Source: Rhodospirillales bacterium URHD0017 (GTDB taxonomy: Bacteria; Pseudomonadota; Alphaproteobacteria; Reyranellales; Reyranellaceae). From it: 64,000 nucleotides of DNA. The stretch spans positions 24,024 through 88,023 of the forward strand of contig FODP01000026.1 of NCBI GenBank assembly GCA_900110395.1, in the 5' to 3' direction. Below the pieces are notes generated by a model. The model saw nothing but the letters and a program-made list of their open reading frames with translations. It ran no database searches and was not told the origin of the DNA. Below are positions 24,586 to 34,024 of the stretch, piece by piece (positions within the stretch are counted from its first letter, which is position 1; every line of letters begins with the position of its first letter). The translations under genes and the position numbers were made by a program.

Positions 24586-26847
24586 TTATCGCCGTCGTCG
24601 CGACCGTTTGTCCTTAGGTGCTCCGCGATGCGCGACCGGACGCCGCGGCGCGCTGCGCGCATGGCGCTGGCCGCGCGGCGGGGCGTGGCGCTCGACGCGC
24701 TCGATGACGTCGACGATCTCGAACAGGAGGCCGCCGGTGGCAATGTCGGCCTCGGCCAGTTTCAGCCGCAATCGGTCGCCCAGACCGAACGTCTCGCCGG
24801 TTCGCTCGCCTACCAGCATCTGGCGGCCTTCGTCGTGGCGGAAGAACTCCTGGCCAAGCGACCGGATGGGGATAAGCCCATCGGCGCCGCTGGCGTCGAG
24901 CGCGGCGAACAGGCCGAAGCGGGTGACGCTGGTGACGCGGCCGGGGAAGGTGGCGCCGACGTGCGCCGCCATGAAGGCCGCGACGTAGCGGTCCATGGCG
25001 CCGCGCTCGGCCGCCACGGCACGCCGTTCGCACATGGAAAGGTGCTCGCCGAACTCGGCGAAGCGGCTCTTGTCGCCCTCCGGCAAGCCGCCTTCGCCCA
25101 GACCGTAGGCCGCGATCAGGGCACGATGCACGATCAGGTCGGGAAAGCGGCGGATCGGCGATGTGAAGTGGGCGTAGCGCGCCAGGGCCAGGCCGAAGTG
25201 GCCGAGATTGTCGGGGCTGTAGACCGCCTGGCTCTGGCTGCGCAGCATGGTCTCGTTGACCAGGCGCGCCACTGGCTTGTCGGCCACCTGGTGCAGGACG
25301 CGGTTGAGGTCGCCCGGCCTGATCCGCGGTCCGGCCGGCAGGCCGACGCCCAGGGTGCCCAGGAATTCGCGCAGGCCCTCGATCTTGGCGGCGTCGGGGT
25401 GGTCGTGGACGCGGTAGAGGCAGGGGGTGTGGCGCTGCTCCAGCGCCTGGGCGGCCGCGACGTTGGCCAGCACCATGAACTCCTCGATCAGCTTGTGGCT
25501 ATCGAGCCGCTCGCGCACGCCGATCTCGGCGATGCGGCCGTCCTCGCCCAGGGTGACCTGGCGCTCGGGCAGGTCGAGGTCGAGCGCGCCGCGCTTCTCG
25601 CGCGCCGCCAGCAGCACCTTGAAGGCACCGTAGAGTGGCCGGATGACGTTGCCCATCAGGGGCGCGATCTCGGCGTCGGGTGTGCCGTCCTGGGCGCGCT
25701 GGACGCGGGTGTAGGTGAGGCGCGCGGCCGAGCGGATCATGGCGCGGTGGAAGCGATGGCGCTTCAGCTGGCCAGCAGCATCGATCCACATTTCTGCCAC
25801 CAGGACCGGCCGGTCCTGCTGCGGGACCAGCGAGCACCAGTGGTTGGACAGCGCCTCGGGCAGCATGGGCACGACGCGGTCGGGGAAATAGACCGAGGTG
25901 CCGCGGCGGTAGGCGGCGCGGTCGAGCGGCTTGTCGTGCCGCACGTACCAGGCGACGTCGGCGATGGCGACCAGGATGCGCCAGCCGCCGGGATGATCCG
26001 GATCGGGCTCGGCGAACACCGCGTCATCGAAGTCGCGGGCGTCCTCGCCGTCGATCGTGACCAGCGGCGTGTCGCGCAGGTCGAGGCGCTGGCCGAGAGG
26101 TGCTGCACGGGCGCGCTCGGCTTCCTCGAGGGCGGCCGGCGGGAACTCGACCGGGATGTCGTTGGCGGCGATCGAGATCAGGCTGATGGTGCGCGGGTCG
26201 CTCATCGGCCCGACGCGCTCGATCACGCTGGCACGGCGGGCGAGCGCGCCGCCGGCCGGCTCGACCCAGACGATGTCGCCGGGCTCGGCGCCGTTCTTGT
26301 CGGCCGGCCGGATGTCGAAGCTCAGCTTCAGCTTGCGGTCGGTCGGGGTCACGAGGCCGATGCCGTTGCGGCCGTCGGGTTCCTCGTAGAGGCCCAGCAC
26401 CTTGCGCGGGGCGCTGCCCAGCAGGCGGATGACGCGGGCTTCGTAGGTGGTCTTGCCGCGGCGCTTCAGCGAAGCGAGCACGCGGTCTCCGACGGCGGGA
26501 GCCACGCCGCCACGACTCGCCTGCGGGACGATCTCGATGCGGGGTGGGGGGCCGTCTTGTTCTTCGTCGTGGCGGCGCGGCACGGCCAGCAGGTGGCCGT
26601 CATCGTCGACCCGCACGATCTCCAGTACGGTGATATCAGTCAGTGCTTTTGGATCCTTGAATGTCTTGGCGCGGTCGGCGGCGATGTCGCCTGAATCGCG
26701 CAGGTTGCGCAGCAGCTCCTTGAGCTCGATGCGCTGGTCGCCTTTCAGCCCGAAGGCACGCGCGATCTCGCGCTTGCCGACCGGGGTGGCGCTCTCCTTG
26801 ATGAAAGCCAGCAGTTCGTCGCGGGTCGGGACTTTGCCCTTAGCCAT
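24586..26847 (-). CDS. rnr: Ribonuclease R
   Basis: A 753-residue processive 3'-5' exoribonuclease that degrades structured RNA. In order: a winged-helix N-terminus (GKREIARAFGLKGDQRIELKE), cold-shock domains, the RNB catalytic domain with the acidic cluster GEDARDFDDAVF (about residues 267-278) and RYAHFTSPIRRFPDL (about 575), an S1 domain (VTSVTRFGLFAAL), and a basic tail ending RSRRRR. The ATG at 26847 overlaps the topA stop by 8 bp, so it is translationally coupled to topA, an order conserved in alphaproteobacteria. Confidence 0.96.
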   Translation of the reverse strand: MAKGKVPTRDELLAFIKESATPVGKREIARAFGLKGDQRIELKELLRNLRDSGDIAADRAKTFKDPKALTDITVLEIVRVDDDGHLLAVPRRHDEEQDGPPPRIEIVPQASRGGVAPAVGDRVLASLKRRGKTTYEARVIRLLGSAPRKVLGLYEEPDGRNGIGLVTPTDRKLKLSFDIRPADKNGAEPGDIVWVEPAGGALARRASVIERVGPMSDPRTISLISIAANDIPVEFPPAALEEAERARAAPLGQRLDLRDTPLVTIDGEDARDFDDAVFAEPDPDHPGGWRILVAIADVAWYVRHDKPLDRAAYRRGTSVYFPDRVVPMLPEALSNHWCSLVPQQDRPVLVAEMWIDAAGQLKRHRFHRAMIRSAARLTYTRVQRAQDGTPDAEIAPLMGNVIRPLYGAFKVLLAAREKRGALDLDLPERQVTLGEDGRIAEIGVRERLDSHKLIEEFMVLANVAAAQALEQRHTPCLYRVHDHPDAAKIEGLREFLGTLGVGLPAGPRIRPGDLNRVLHQVADKPVARLVNETMLRSQSQAVYSPDNLGHFGLALARYAHFTSPIRRFPDLIVHRALIAAYGLGEGGLPEGDKSRFAEFGEHLSMCERRAVAAERGAMDRYVAAFMAAHVGATFPGRVTSVTRFGLFAALDASGADGLIPIRSLGQEFFRHDEGRQMLVGERTGETFGLGDRLRLKLAEADIATGGLLFEIVDVIERVERHAPPRGQRHARSAPRRPVAHRGAPKDKRSRRRR

Positions 26848-29530
26848 CGGTCCCGGTGCGGGGCGGTGCGTCCGCCTTCTTCGCGGCCTTGCGCTTGGGC
26901 GCGGCCTTTTTCTTGGTGGCTTTCGGCGTGTCGCCGGCGTCGTTGGCCGGCACGGGTGCCGCCTTCTTGGCCCGCGTCGCCTTGGGTTTCTTGGCCGGAG
27001 CCTTGGCCGCGCGTTCGGCCAGCAGCGACACCGCCTGGTCGAGCGTAAGCTCCTCCGGCTTGAGGTCGCGCGGCACGGTGGCGTTGATGCCGGCGTGCTT
27101 CACATAGGGGCCGTAGCGGCCCTCGTAGAGTTCGACCGGTGCCTCGTCGGCGGGATGGTTGCCCACGGTGCGGATGGGCTTGGCGGCGGCGCGTCCGCGA
27201 CCGGTCGCCTTGGCCTCGGCCAGGAGCGCCACGGCGCGGTTCATGCCGATCTCGAGCACGCTCTCGTCGGCCGGGATGGTCTTGTACTTGGTGGTGTGCT
27301 TGACGTACGGCCCGAAGCGGCCGACGCCGGCCAGCACGGGCTGACCATCCTCGGGATGGGAGCCGAGCTCACGTGGCAGCGACAACAGAAGCAGCGCCTT
27401 GTCGAGCGTCACATCGTCCGGGGTCATGCCCTTCAAGAGCGACTGCCGCTTGGGCTTCTCCTTGCCCTCGGCCTCGCCGAGCTGGACGTAGAGGCCATAG
27501 GGGCCGTTGCGCAGGGTCACGACCTTGCCGGTCGCCGGATCGGTGCCCAGCACCTTCGGTCCGTCGAGGTTGGCGCCCGACGCAGCATCGGCCTCGGGAT
27601 CGACGATGCCGAGCTTGCGGGTGAAACGGCAGTCCGGATAGTTCGAGCAGCCGATGAAGGCGCCGAACTTGCCGAGCTTCAGGCCCAAGCGGCCGTTGGC
27701 GCAGGACGGGCAGTCGCGCGGGCTCTTGCCGCCATTGTCATTGGCCGGGAAGAAGTGGGGGCCCAGCTCCTCGTCGAGCTTGTCCAGCACCTCGCTGACG
27801 CGCAGGTCCTTGGTCTCGCCGACGGCGGCGGCGAAGGCCTTCCAGAACTCGCGCAGCACCTGGCGCCAGTCGATCTTGCCGTCCGAGATCTCGTCGAGCT
27901 CGTCCTCGAGATGGGCGGTGAAGTTGTATTCGACGTAGCGCGGGAAATAGGTCTGCAGGAACGCCGTGACGATGCGGCCGCGGTCCTCCGGTATGAAGCG
28001 CTTGCGGTCGATCTTCACGTAGTTCCGGCGCTGCAGCACCTCGATGATGCTGGCGTAGGTCGACGGCCGGCCGATGCCGAGCTCTTCCAGCTTCTTCACC
28101 AGGCTCGCCTCGGAGTAGCGCGGCGGCGGCTCGGTGAAATGCTGCTCGGGGATGACGTCGCGACGCTCCAGCCCCTCGTCCTGGGCGACGTCGGGCAGGA
28201 TGGCGTTGCCTTCCTCGTCGGCGTCGGTGCCGTTCTCGTCCTTGCCCTCGTCGTAGAGGGTGAGGAAGCCGTTGAACTTCACGACCGAGCCGGTGGCGCG
28301 CAGCTGCACGGTCTTGTCGGCGCTGGCGATGTCGACCGTGACCTGGTCGAGCACGGCGCTTTCCATCTGGCTCGCCACGGTGCGCTTCCAGATCAGCTCG
28401 TAGAGACCGAGCTGGTCCTTGTCCAAATAGGCGGCGACGTCCTGTGGCGTGCGGAACAGGTCGGTCGGCCGGATCGCCTCGTGCGCCTCCTGGGCGTTCT
28501 TGGCCTTCGAGGTGTAGACGCGCGGCTTCTCGGGCACGTAACTCTGGCCGTACTTGGTCTCGATCAGGCGCCGGGTCTGGCCGATCGCCTCGGGGGCGAG
28601 CTGCACGCCGTCGGTGCGCATATAAGTAATGAGTCCGACCGTCTCGCCGCCGATGTCGACGCCCTCGTAGAGCCGCTGGGCGATGCGCATGGCCGTGGCG
28701 GCGCCCACGCCGAGCTTGCGCGAGGCTTCCTGCTGCAAGGTCGAGGTGATGAAGGGCGGCGGCGGGTTGCGGCGGACCTGGCGTCGGTCGATCGAGGCCA
28801 CCGAGAAGGCGCGGCGCTCGATCTCGCGCTTGGCTTGCTCAGCCCGTTCCTGGGTATCGAGGTCGAACTTGTCGAGCTTGCGGCCGTCCAGATGGGTGAG
28901 GCGGGCCTTCAGCGTCTGCTTCTTGGCTGTCCCGAACAGGGCGTCGACCGTCCAGTACTCGCGGGTCTTGAAGACCTCGATCTCGGACTCGCGCTCGCAG
29001 ATCAGGCGCAGCGCCACCGACTGGACGCGGCCGGCCGAGCGGCTGCCCGGCAGCTTGCGCCACAGCACGGGCGAGAGGGTGAAACCCACCAGGTAGTCGA
29101 GCGCCCGGCGCGCCATGTAGGCGTCGATAAGGTCCTGGTCGAGGTCGCGCGGATGGGCGACGGCGTCGAGCACCGACTGCTTGGTGATGGCGTTGAAGGT
29201 GACCCGCTTCACGTCGACGCCTTCCAGCGCCTTCTTGCGCTTCAGCACGTCCCGGACATGCCAGGAAATGGCTTCGCCCTCGCGGTCGGGGTCGGTGGCA
29301 AGATAGAGCTTGCCGCCCTTGGTGATCGCCTTGGCGATGGCGTCGAGGCGCTTCTGGGACTGGGGATCGACCTCCCAGTCCATGGCGAAATCCTCGTCCG
29401 GACGGACCGAGCCATCCTTGGGCGGAAGGTCGCGGACATGACCATAGGAGGCCAGCACGGTGTAGCCGGGGCCGAGATACTTCCCAATGGTCTTTGCCTT
29501 GGCCGGGGACTCGACGACCAATACGTCCAT
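26840..29530 (-). CDS. topA: DNA topoisomerase I
   Basis: An 896-residue type IA topoisomerase that relaxes negative supercoils. A Toprim domain starts MDVLVVESPAKAKTIGKYLG with the acidic DPDREGE motif (about 106-112). The active-site tyrosine is in GLITYMRTDG (about 307). One C4 zinc ribbon follows (CPSCANG...CSNYPDC, about 605-635), then repeated PYVKH topo-C modules. A Lys/Ala-rich basic tail with KKAAPKRKAAKK ends it. Length and layout are those of alphaproteobacterial TopA. It lies 51 bp downstream of dprA. Confidence 0.97.
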   Translation of the reverse strand: MDVLVVESPAKAKTIGKYLGPGYTVLASYGHVRDLPPKDGSVRPDEDFAMDWEVDPQSQKRLDAIAKAITKGGKLYLATDPDREGEAISWHVRDVLKRKKALEGVDVKRVTFNAITKQSVLDAVAHPRDLDQDLIDAYMARRALDYLVGFTLSPVLWRKLPGSRSAGRVQSVALRLICERESEIEVFKTREYWTVDALFGTAKKQTLKARLTHLDGRKLDKFDLDTQERAEQAKREIERRAFSVASIDRRQVRRNPPPPFITSTLQQEASRKLGVGAATAMRIAQRLYEGVDIGGETVGLITYMRTDGVQLAPEAIGQTRRLIETKYGQSYVPEKPRVYTSKAKNAQEAHEAIRPTDLFRTPQDVAAYLDKDQLGLYELIWKRTVASQMESAVLDQVTVDIASADKTVQLRATGSVVKFNGFLTLYDEGKDENGTDADEEGNAILPDVAQDEGLERRDVIPEQHFTEPPPRYSEASLVKKLEELGIGRPSTYASIIEVLQRRNYVKIDRKRFIPEDRGRIVTAFLQTYFPRYVEYNFTAHLEDELDEISDGKIDWRQVLREFWKAFAAAVGETKDLRVSEVLDKLDEELGPHFFPANDNGGKSPRDCPSCANGRLGLKLGKFGAFIGCSNYPDCRFTRKLGIVDPEADAASGANLDGPKVLGTDPATGKVVTLRNGPYGLYVQLGEAEGKEKPKRQSLLKGMTPDDVTLDKALLLLSLPRELGSHPEDGQPVLAGVGRFGPYVKHTTKYKTIPADESVLEIGMNRAVALLAEAKATGRGRAAAKPIRTVGNHPADEAPVELYEGRYGPYVKHAGINATVPRDLKPEELTLDQAVSLLAERAAKAPAKKPKATRAKKAAPVPANDAGDTPKATKKKAAPKRKAAKKADAPPRTGTDG

Positions 29531-29581
29531 CGCCCGATATGCTCCAGTAAAACTTTAAAACCCGGAGCTAAATCACTGATA

Positions 29582-30652
29582 TCACATCAGAGATACGCGG
29601 TTACCCCGGTGCCGTTCCAGGCGGCCTTCCAACTCGAGAGCGAGCAGGACCTCCGCTACGGCGGCGGCGGACACTTGGCATCGACGTACCAGTTCGTCAA
29701 CCAGGGTGGGGACCGACCCCAGGGCGGAGAGCACCTTGGAGGCCTCCGGGTGGATCGAATTTTCCCTTGGTTTGACAGGGACTTGGGCGACGGACCGTGG
29801 CGCTTCGATCACACCAAGAATATCGTTGATGTCGCGGGTCAAAATGGCCCCATCCCGGATAAGGCTATTGGATCCGGCATAGCGCGGGTCGGCCGGGGAG
29901 CCCGGAACGACGAAGACGTCGCGGCCCTGTTCGGCCGCCCGATGGGCGGTGATCAGGGAGCCCGATCGAGCCGCCGCCTCGATGACCACGACGCCCTGCG
30001 ACAGGCCGCTGACGATGCGGTTGCGGCGGGGAAAGGCGCGGGCCACCGGCGGCGCACCCCAGGGGGACTCGCTCAGCATCAGGCCTTGGGCGGCAATGGC
30101 CGCCTGCAGCCCGGCATTCTGCGGCGGGTAGACCTGGTCGATGCCGCCCGCCAGCACGGCGATGGTGCCGGTGGGCAAGGCGGCCTGGTGGGCAGCCGCA
30201 TCGATCCCGCGCGCCAGGCCGGAGGCGACGACGAAGCCCGCCACGCCCAGTGCACCGGCCAGCTCGCCCGCCAGACGGCAGGCCGCAAGGGAAGCCTCGC
30301 GGGCGCCGACGATGGCCAGGGTGGGACGGCCCAACAGGCCGAGATCGCCGATGGCCGACAGCACCGCCGGCGCATCCGCCAGCGCAGCCAGCGCCGGCGG
30401 ATAGGCAGGATCGCCGAACACCAGGAAGCGGCCGCCGGCCTTGGCGAGCGCCTCTTCCTCGCGGGCGATCGCCGCATCGGTGGTCGTCTCCAGCCGCGCG
30501 CAGGCGGCATGCGCCGACCCGAAATGGGCCAGCGCTTCGTGAAAGGTCACCGGCCCGATCCGGGCGCTGCGCGCCAGCCGCAGCCGGGCGCGTCGTTCAT
30601 TGGTATCAAGCTCGCCGGGATCGAGCTCGGCGGTGAGGGGGCCGTCGACCAT
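29582..30652 (-). CDS. dprA: DNA processing protein DprA (Smf)
   Basis: A 356-residue DprA, which protects incoming single-stranded DNA and loads RecA in transformation. It has a SAM-like helical start (residues about 25-80), a Rossmann-like core with TLAIVGAREAS and SGLARGIDAAAHQAAL, the PRRNRIVSGLSQGVVVIEAA block (about 240), GSLITA and the FVVPGSP loop. A C-terminal winged helix (LSALGSVPTLVDELVRR) ends it. I start at the ATG at 30652; a TTG at 30691 would add 13 residues. The gene begins 51 bp after the ABC permease stop and may be read from that operon. Confidence 0.93.
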   Translation of the reverse strand: MVDGPLTAELDPGELDTNERRARLRLARSARIGPVTFHEALAHFGSAHAACARLETTTDAAIAREEEALAKAGGRFLVFGDPAYPPALAALADAPAVLSAIGDLGLLGRPTLAIVGAREASLAACRLAGELAGALGVAGFVVASGLARGIDAAAHQAALPTGTIAVLAGGIDQVYPPQNAGLQAAIAAQGLMLSESPWGAPPVARAFPRRNRIVSGLSQGVVVIEAAARSGSLITAHRAAEQGRDVFVVPGSPADPRYAGSNSLIRDGAILTRDINDILGVIEAPRSVAQVPVKPRENSIHPEASKVLSALGSVPTLVDELVRRCQVSAAAVAEVLLALELEGRLERHRGNRVSLM

Positions 30653-30703
30653 GGCGAGACAGTACGCGTGTGTCTCCAGCCTGTAAATCAACCGTCAGTA
30701 GAA

Positions 30704-31627
30704 TCAGCGCAGCTTGGGATTGAGTGCGTCGCGCAGCCAGTCGCCCAGGATGTTCACGGAGAGCGACAGGATGACCAGGGCAAAGACCGGGAAGAGCACG
30801 ATCCACCATTCGCCGGAGAACAGGAAGGCGTTGCCGATGCGAATGAGCGTGCCGAGCGACGGCTGGGTGGCCGGCATGCCGACGCCGAGATAGGAGAGCG
30901 ACGCTTCGGCGATGATGGCGAGCGCAAGCTCGATGGTGGCGATCACCAGCACCGGTCCCCAGGCGTTGGGCAGCACGTGGCCGAGCGCGATGCGCGCGCC
31001 CGGCACGCCGATGATGCGCGCGGCGTTGACGTAGTCCTTGTGCTTTTCGGCGAGCGTGGTGGCGCGGGTGACGCGCGCGAACTGCGGCCAGTAGGCGACG
31101 CCGATCGAGATCACCAGCACCCAGATGGCGATCTCGTCATGCACGTGCTTCGGCAGCGCGGCACGCGCGACGCCATCGAGCGTGAGGGCGATCAGGATGG
31201 CGGGCACGGTAAGCTGGATGTCGGCCAGGCGCATGATGATCGCCTCGACCCAGCCGCCGCGGAAGCCGGCCAGCAGGCCCAACAGCACGCCGGTCGTCAC
31301 CGACAGAACGATGGCGGCGAGCCCGATCATCAGCGATACGCGCGTGCCGTAGAGGATGGCCGAGAGCACGTCGCGGCCCTGGTTGTCGGTGCCGAGGAGG
31401 TGCGCGGTGCTGCCGCCTGCATTCCACGCCGGCGGCGTGAAAGCGTCCATCAGGTTGAGCGACTTCACGTCGAACGGATTGTAGGGCGCGACCCAGGGCG
31501 CGAAGATCGCGCCCATGAAGAAGAGCACGGTGACGACGGCGGCGACGACCGTCGTCGGCGAGCGGCGGAAGCTCCACCACATGTCGGAGTCGCGGAAGCG
31601 GGCAAGGGCGGTCGTCGTGTCAGCCAT
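30704..31627 (-). CDS. Dipeptide/oligopeptide-type ABC transporter permease (DppC-like)
   Basis: A 307-residue inner-membrane permease of the BPD_transp_1 group with the DppC/OppC N-terminus (PWVAPYNPFD and LGTDNQGRDVLSAILYGTRVSL). The coupling loop is seen in YVNAARIIGVPGARIALGHVLPNAWGP (about 190-216). Six membrane helices are predicted. Its ATG follows the MFS stop directly. It must pair with the DppB-like gene at 32816, which is separated from it by the MFS gene. No ATPase genes lie nearby. Confidence 0.92.
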   Translation of the reverse strand: MADTTTALARFRDSDMWWSFRRSPTTVVAAVVTVLFFMGAIFAPWVAPYNPFDVKSLNLMDAFTPPAWNAGGSTAHLLGTDNQGRDVLSAILYGTRVSLMIGLAAIVLSVTTGVLLGLLAGFRGGWVEAIIMRLADIQLTVPAILIALTLDGVARAALPKHVHDEIAIWVLVISIGVAYWPQFARVTRATTLAEKHKDYVNAARIIGVPGARIALGHVLPNAWGPVLVIATIELALAIIAEASLSYLGVGMPATQPSLGTLIRIGNAFLFSGEWWIVLFPVFALVILSLSVNILGDWLRDALNPKLR

Positions 31628-32812
31628 TCAGCTCACCTTGCGAGCAGCGGCGCGGCGGCCGGCCAGCGCGCCGGCCGCGCTCAGCACCGCCAGCACGGCG
31701 GCCAGCGGGCCGAAGCCCTCGAAGCCTACCCAACCGATCATCGCTGCGCCAAGGGCGGCAGCGCCGATCCAGCCGATGCTGGCCGAGGAGCTGTTCAGCC
31801 CCAGCACCGTGCCGCGCACGTCGTCCGGCACGTTGGCCAGGGCGGCCATGTAGGCTGGCCGGCCGAGCGCATTCAGCAGGATATAGAGGAAGCCCAGCGC
31901 CACCGAGATCTCGGCACTGGGATGCCACATGAAAAGGACGAGGGCGGCGACCGCCGACAGGGCCATGGCGACGGCGAAGGTCATCAGGCGATCGCGGAAG
32001 CGGTCGGCGATCTGGCCGCCCAGCACGGTGCCGGCCACGCTGCCGATGGCGAAGATCGCCAGCGGTATGGCGAGCTCGGCCAGCGACAGGCCATAGGTCG
32101 CCTGAAGGAAGGCGGCGAAGTAGGTGACGGCGAGGCCGTAGCAGATGCGCTCGAAGATACCGGTCGTCAGCAGGCCGATCACGCGCTTCGACAGGGCGTC
32201 CCTGATCGACGGGCGCACCACCCCGCGCATATGGCCGGCCGAGCCGCGACCCACGGTTATCAGCATGCTGACGGTGGCGATCAGCGACAGTGCGCCGACG
32301 CAAAGCAGCCAGCCGCGCCAACCGATCAGCGCGCCGACCGCGGCGGCCATCGGCACGCCGACGAGCAAGGTCAGGGATTGGCCGCTCATCACCCAGCCCA
32401 GCGCACGGCCGCGCTGGGCATCGGGCACGCGGCCGGAGAGCTCGGCATAGGCCGCGGCGGTGAAAGCGCCGCAGAAGCCGCCGCCGACCGTGGCCCATAC
32501 CGCGACCCAGAAGAAGGAGCCGGCCACCGCCTGGGCGGCCAGCGTCAGTGCCAGCCCGAACAGCGAACCCACCAGCACCACCCGGCGGCCCATGACATCG
32601 GCCAGCCAGCCGGCGATCGCGGACGAGACGCCCCACGCCGTCGCCGTCAGCGACACGAGGTTGGCGACCAGCCCCATGCTGACCGAAAGGTCGCGCGCCA
32701 TGTCGATCAGGAAGGGCGCGCGGGTGGTGCCGCTCGAGGTGCAGGCGAACATGCCGAGAGAGGCAGCGCCGATCAGGGCCCAGGGCAGGGCCGCCTCAAC
32801 GTTCTGTTTCAT
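31628..32812 (-). CDS. MFS transporter nested inside an ABC operon
   Basis: A 394-residue protein with 12 predicted helices of the DHA1-like MFS type (GWLADVMGRRVVLVGSL between helices 2 and 3, GQIADRFRDRLM in the second half). It lies 3 bp after the DppB-like gene and abuts the DppC-like gene without gap, so it is an integral member of this operon though not part of an ABC complex. It may export or import the same or a related compound. Cargo unknown. Confidence 0.88.
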   Translation of the reverse strand: MKQNVEAALPWALIGAASLGMFACTSSGTTRAPFLIDMARDLSVSMGLVANLVSLTATAWGVSSAIAGWLADVMGRRVVLVGSLFGLALTLAAQAVAGSFFWVAVWATVGGGFCGAFTAAAYAELSGRVPDAQRGRALGWVMSGQSLTLLVGVPMAAAVGALIGWRGWLLCVGALSLIATVSMLITVGRGSAGHMRGVVRPSIRDALSKRVIGLLTTGIFERICYGLAVTYFAAFLQATYGLSLAELAIPLAIFAIGSVAGTVLGGQIADRFRDRLMTFAVAMALSAVAALVLFMWHPSAEISVALGFLYILLNALGRPAYMAALANVPDDVRGTVLGLNSSSASIGWIGAAALGAAMIGWVGFEGFGPLAAVLAVLSAAGALAGRRAAARKVS

Positions 32813-32815
32813 GCG

Positions 32816-33844
32816 TCAGCCGCCTGCCGTGCCGACGCGCGCGCGATCGAGCCTGAGGCGCGGATCGATCGCGGCATAAAGCAGATCGACGAAGAAGTTT
32901 ATGGTGACGAAGATAAGCGAGACCATGACGAGATACGCCGCCATCACAGGGATGTCGGCGAACTGCACCGACTGGATGAAGAGCTGGCCCATGCCCGGCC
33001 ACTGGAACACCGTCTCGGTGATGATCGAGAAGGCGATCAGGCCGCCGACCTGGATGCCGATCACGGTGATGACCGGCAGGAGAGTGTTCTTGAGCGCGTG
33101 GCGGAAGTGCACGGCGCGATTGGTGAGGCCGCGGGCACGCGCGAACTTGATGTAGTCGGTGCGCAGCACCTCGAGCATCTGCGAACGCACCAGGCGCAGC
33201 ACCAGGGTCATCTGGAACAGGCTGAGGGTGACGGCCGGCAGCACGATCGCCTTCAGGCCGCTCGCCGTCAGCAGGCCGGTGGTCCAGCCGCCGATCTTCT
33301 CGGTCTCGCCGCGCCCGAAGGAGGGGAAGCACCAGTCGCCCGGCAGGCCGACCGACGGCGCCCAGGTCTTGCACTCGACGGAGAAGACGTAGATCAGCAG
33401 GATGCCGATCACGAAGGTCGGCATGGCGACGCCCGCGAGCGAGAACGTCATCACCGCCTGGCTGTCGACGCTGTTGCGCCGCAGAGCGGTCAGCACGCCG
33501 AGCGGAATGCCCATGGCGAGCGCCAGCAGCGCCGCCGCCGCCACCAGCTCGAGCGTCGCCGGCATGCGCTCGACGATCAGGTCGGAGACCGGCCGCGCCA
33601 GCCTGTAACTCTTGCCGAAATTGCCGTGCGCCGCGTTGACCAGGAAGCGCAGGAACTGCATGCCGACGGAGTCCTCGAGACCGAGCTCGGTGCGCATCTC
33701 CTCACGGTCGGCCGCCGTCGCCTCCTGGCCCACCATGTTGCTCACCGGGTCGCCCACGAAGTTGAACAGCACGAAGCACAGGAACGACACCGCCAGCATG
33801 ACGGCGACGGATTGCAGGAGCCGGGAAACGATAAAGGCGAGCAT
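32816..33844 (-). CDS. Dipeptide/oligopeptide-type ABC transporter permease (DppB-like)
   Basis: A 342-residue inner-membrane permease with the DppB/OppB layout: a first helix LLQSVAVMLAVSFLCFVLF, a long periplasmic loop with FVGDP, and the EAA coupling region in DYIKFARARGLTNRAVHFRHALKNTLLPV (about 220-248). VFQWPGMGQLFIQSVQFADIP near the end is diagnostic. I choose the ATG at 33844, preceded by AAGG; an in-frame ATG 24 bp upstream is weaker. An unusually long segment between helices 3 and 4 (about residues 160-195) includes two cysteines. Confidence 0.92.
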   Translation of the reverse strand: MLAFIVSRLLQSVAVMLAVSFLCFVLFNFVGDPVSNMVGQEATAADREEMRTELGLEDSVGMQFLRFLVNAAHGNFGKSYRLARPVSDLIVERMPATLELVAAAALLALAMGIPLGVLTALRRNSVDSQAVMTFSLAGVAMPTFVIGILLIYVFSVECKTWAPSVGLPGDWCFPSFGRGETEKIGGWTTGLLTASGLKAIVLPAVTLSLFQMTLVLRLVRSQMLEVLRTDYIKFARARGLTNRAVHFRHALKNTLLPVITVIGIQVGGLIAFSIITETVFQWPGMGQLFIQSVQFADIPVMAAYLVMVSLIFVTINFFVDLLYAAIDPRLRLDRARVGTAGG

Positions 33845-33859
33845 TCCGGACCTTACGTG

Positions 33860-34009
33860 CCTCCCCACGAAGTGGGGAGGTGGCCCGAAGGGCCGGAGGG
33901 GTTATGGGCAACAGGACTGGTGCTCATGACCCCTCCGCCCACTGCGCGGGCCAAGCGTTTTGGCCGCTTCGCGGCCAAAAGCGCCACGCCCCATCGTATG
34001 ACGATGGGG
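33860..34009. repeat. Cluster of three perfect hairpins between binding-protein and permease genes
   Basis: Stem CCTCCCCAC/GTGGGGAGG at 33860-33880, stem TTTTGGCCGC/GCGGCCAAAA at 33958-33980, and stem CCCCATCGT/ACGATGGGG at 33989-34009. They fill the gap between the substrate-binding protein and its permeases, a place where hairpins often protect the abundant upstream mRNA and reduce downstream expression. The second resembles a terminator in both directions. Confidence 0.7.
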
Positions 34010-34024
34010 AGGCAAAGGATCAAC

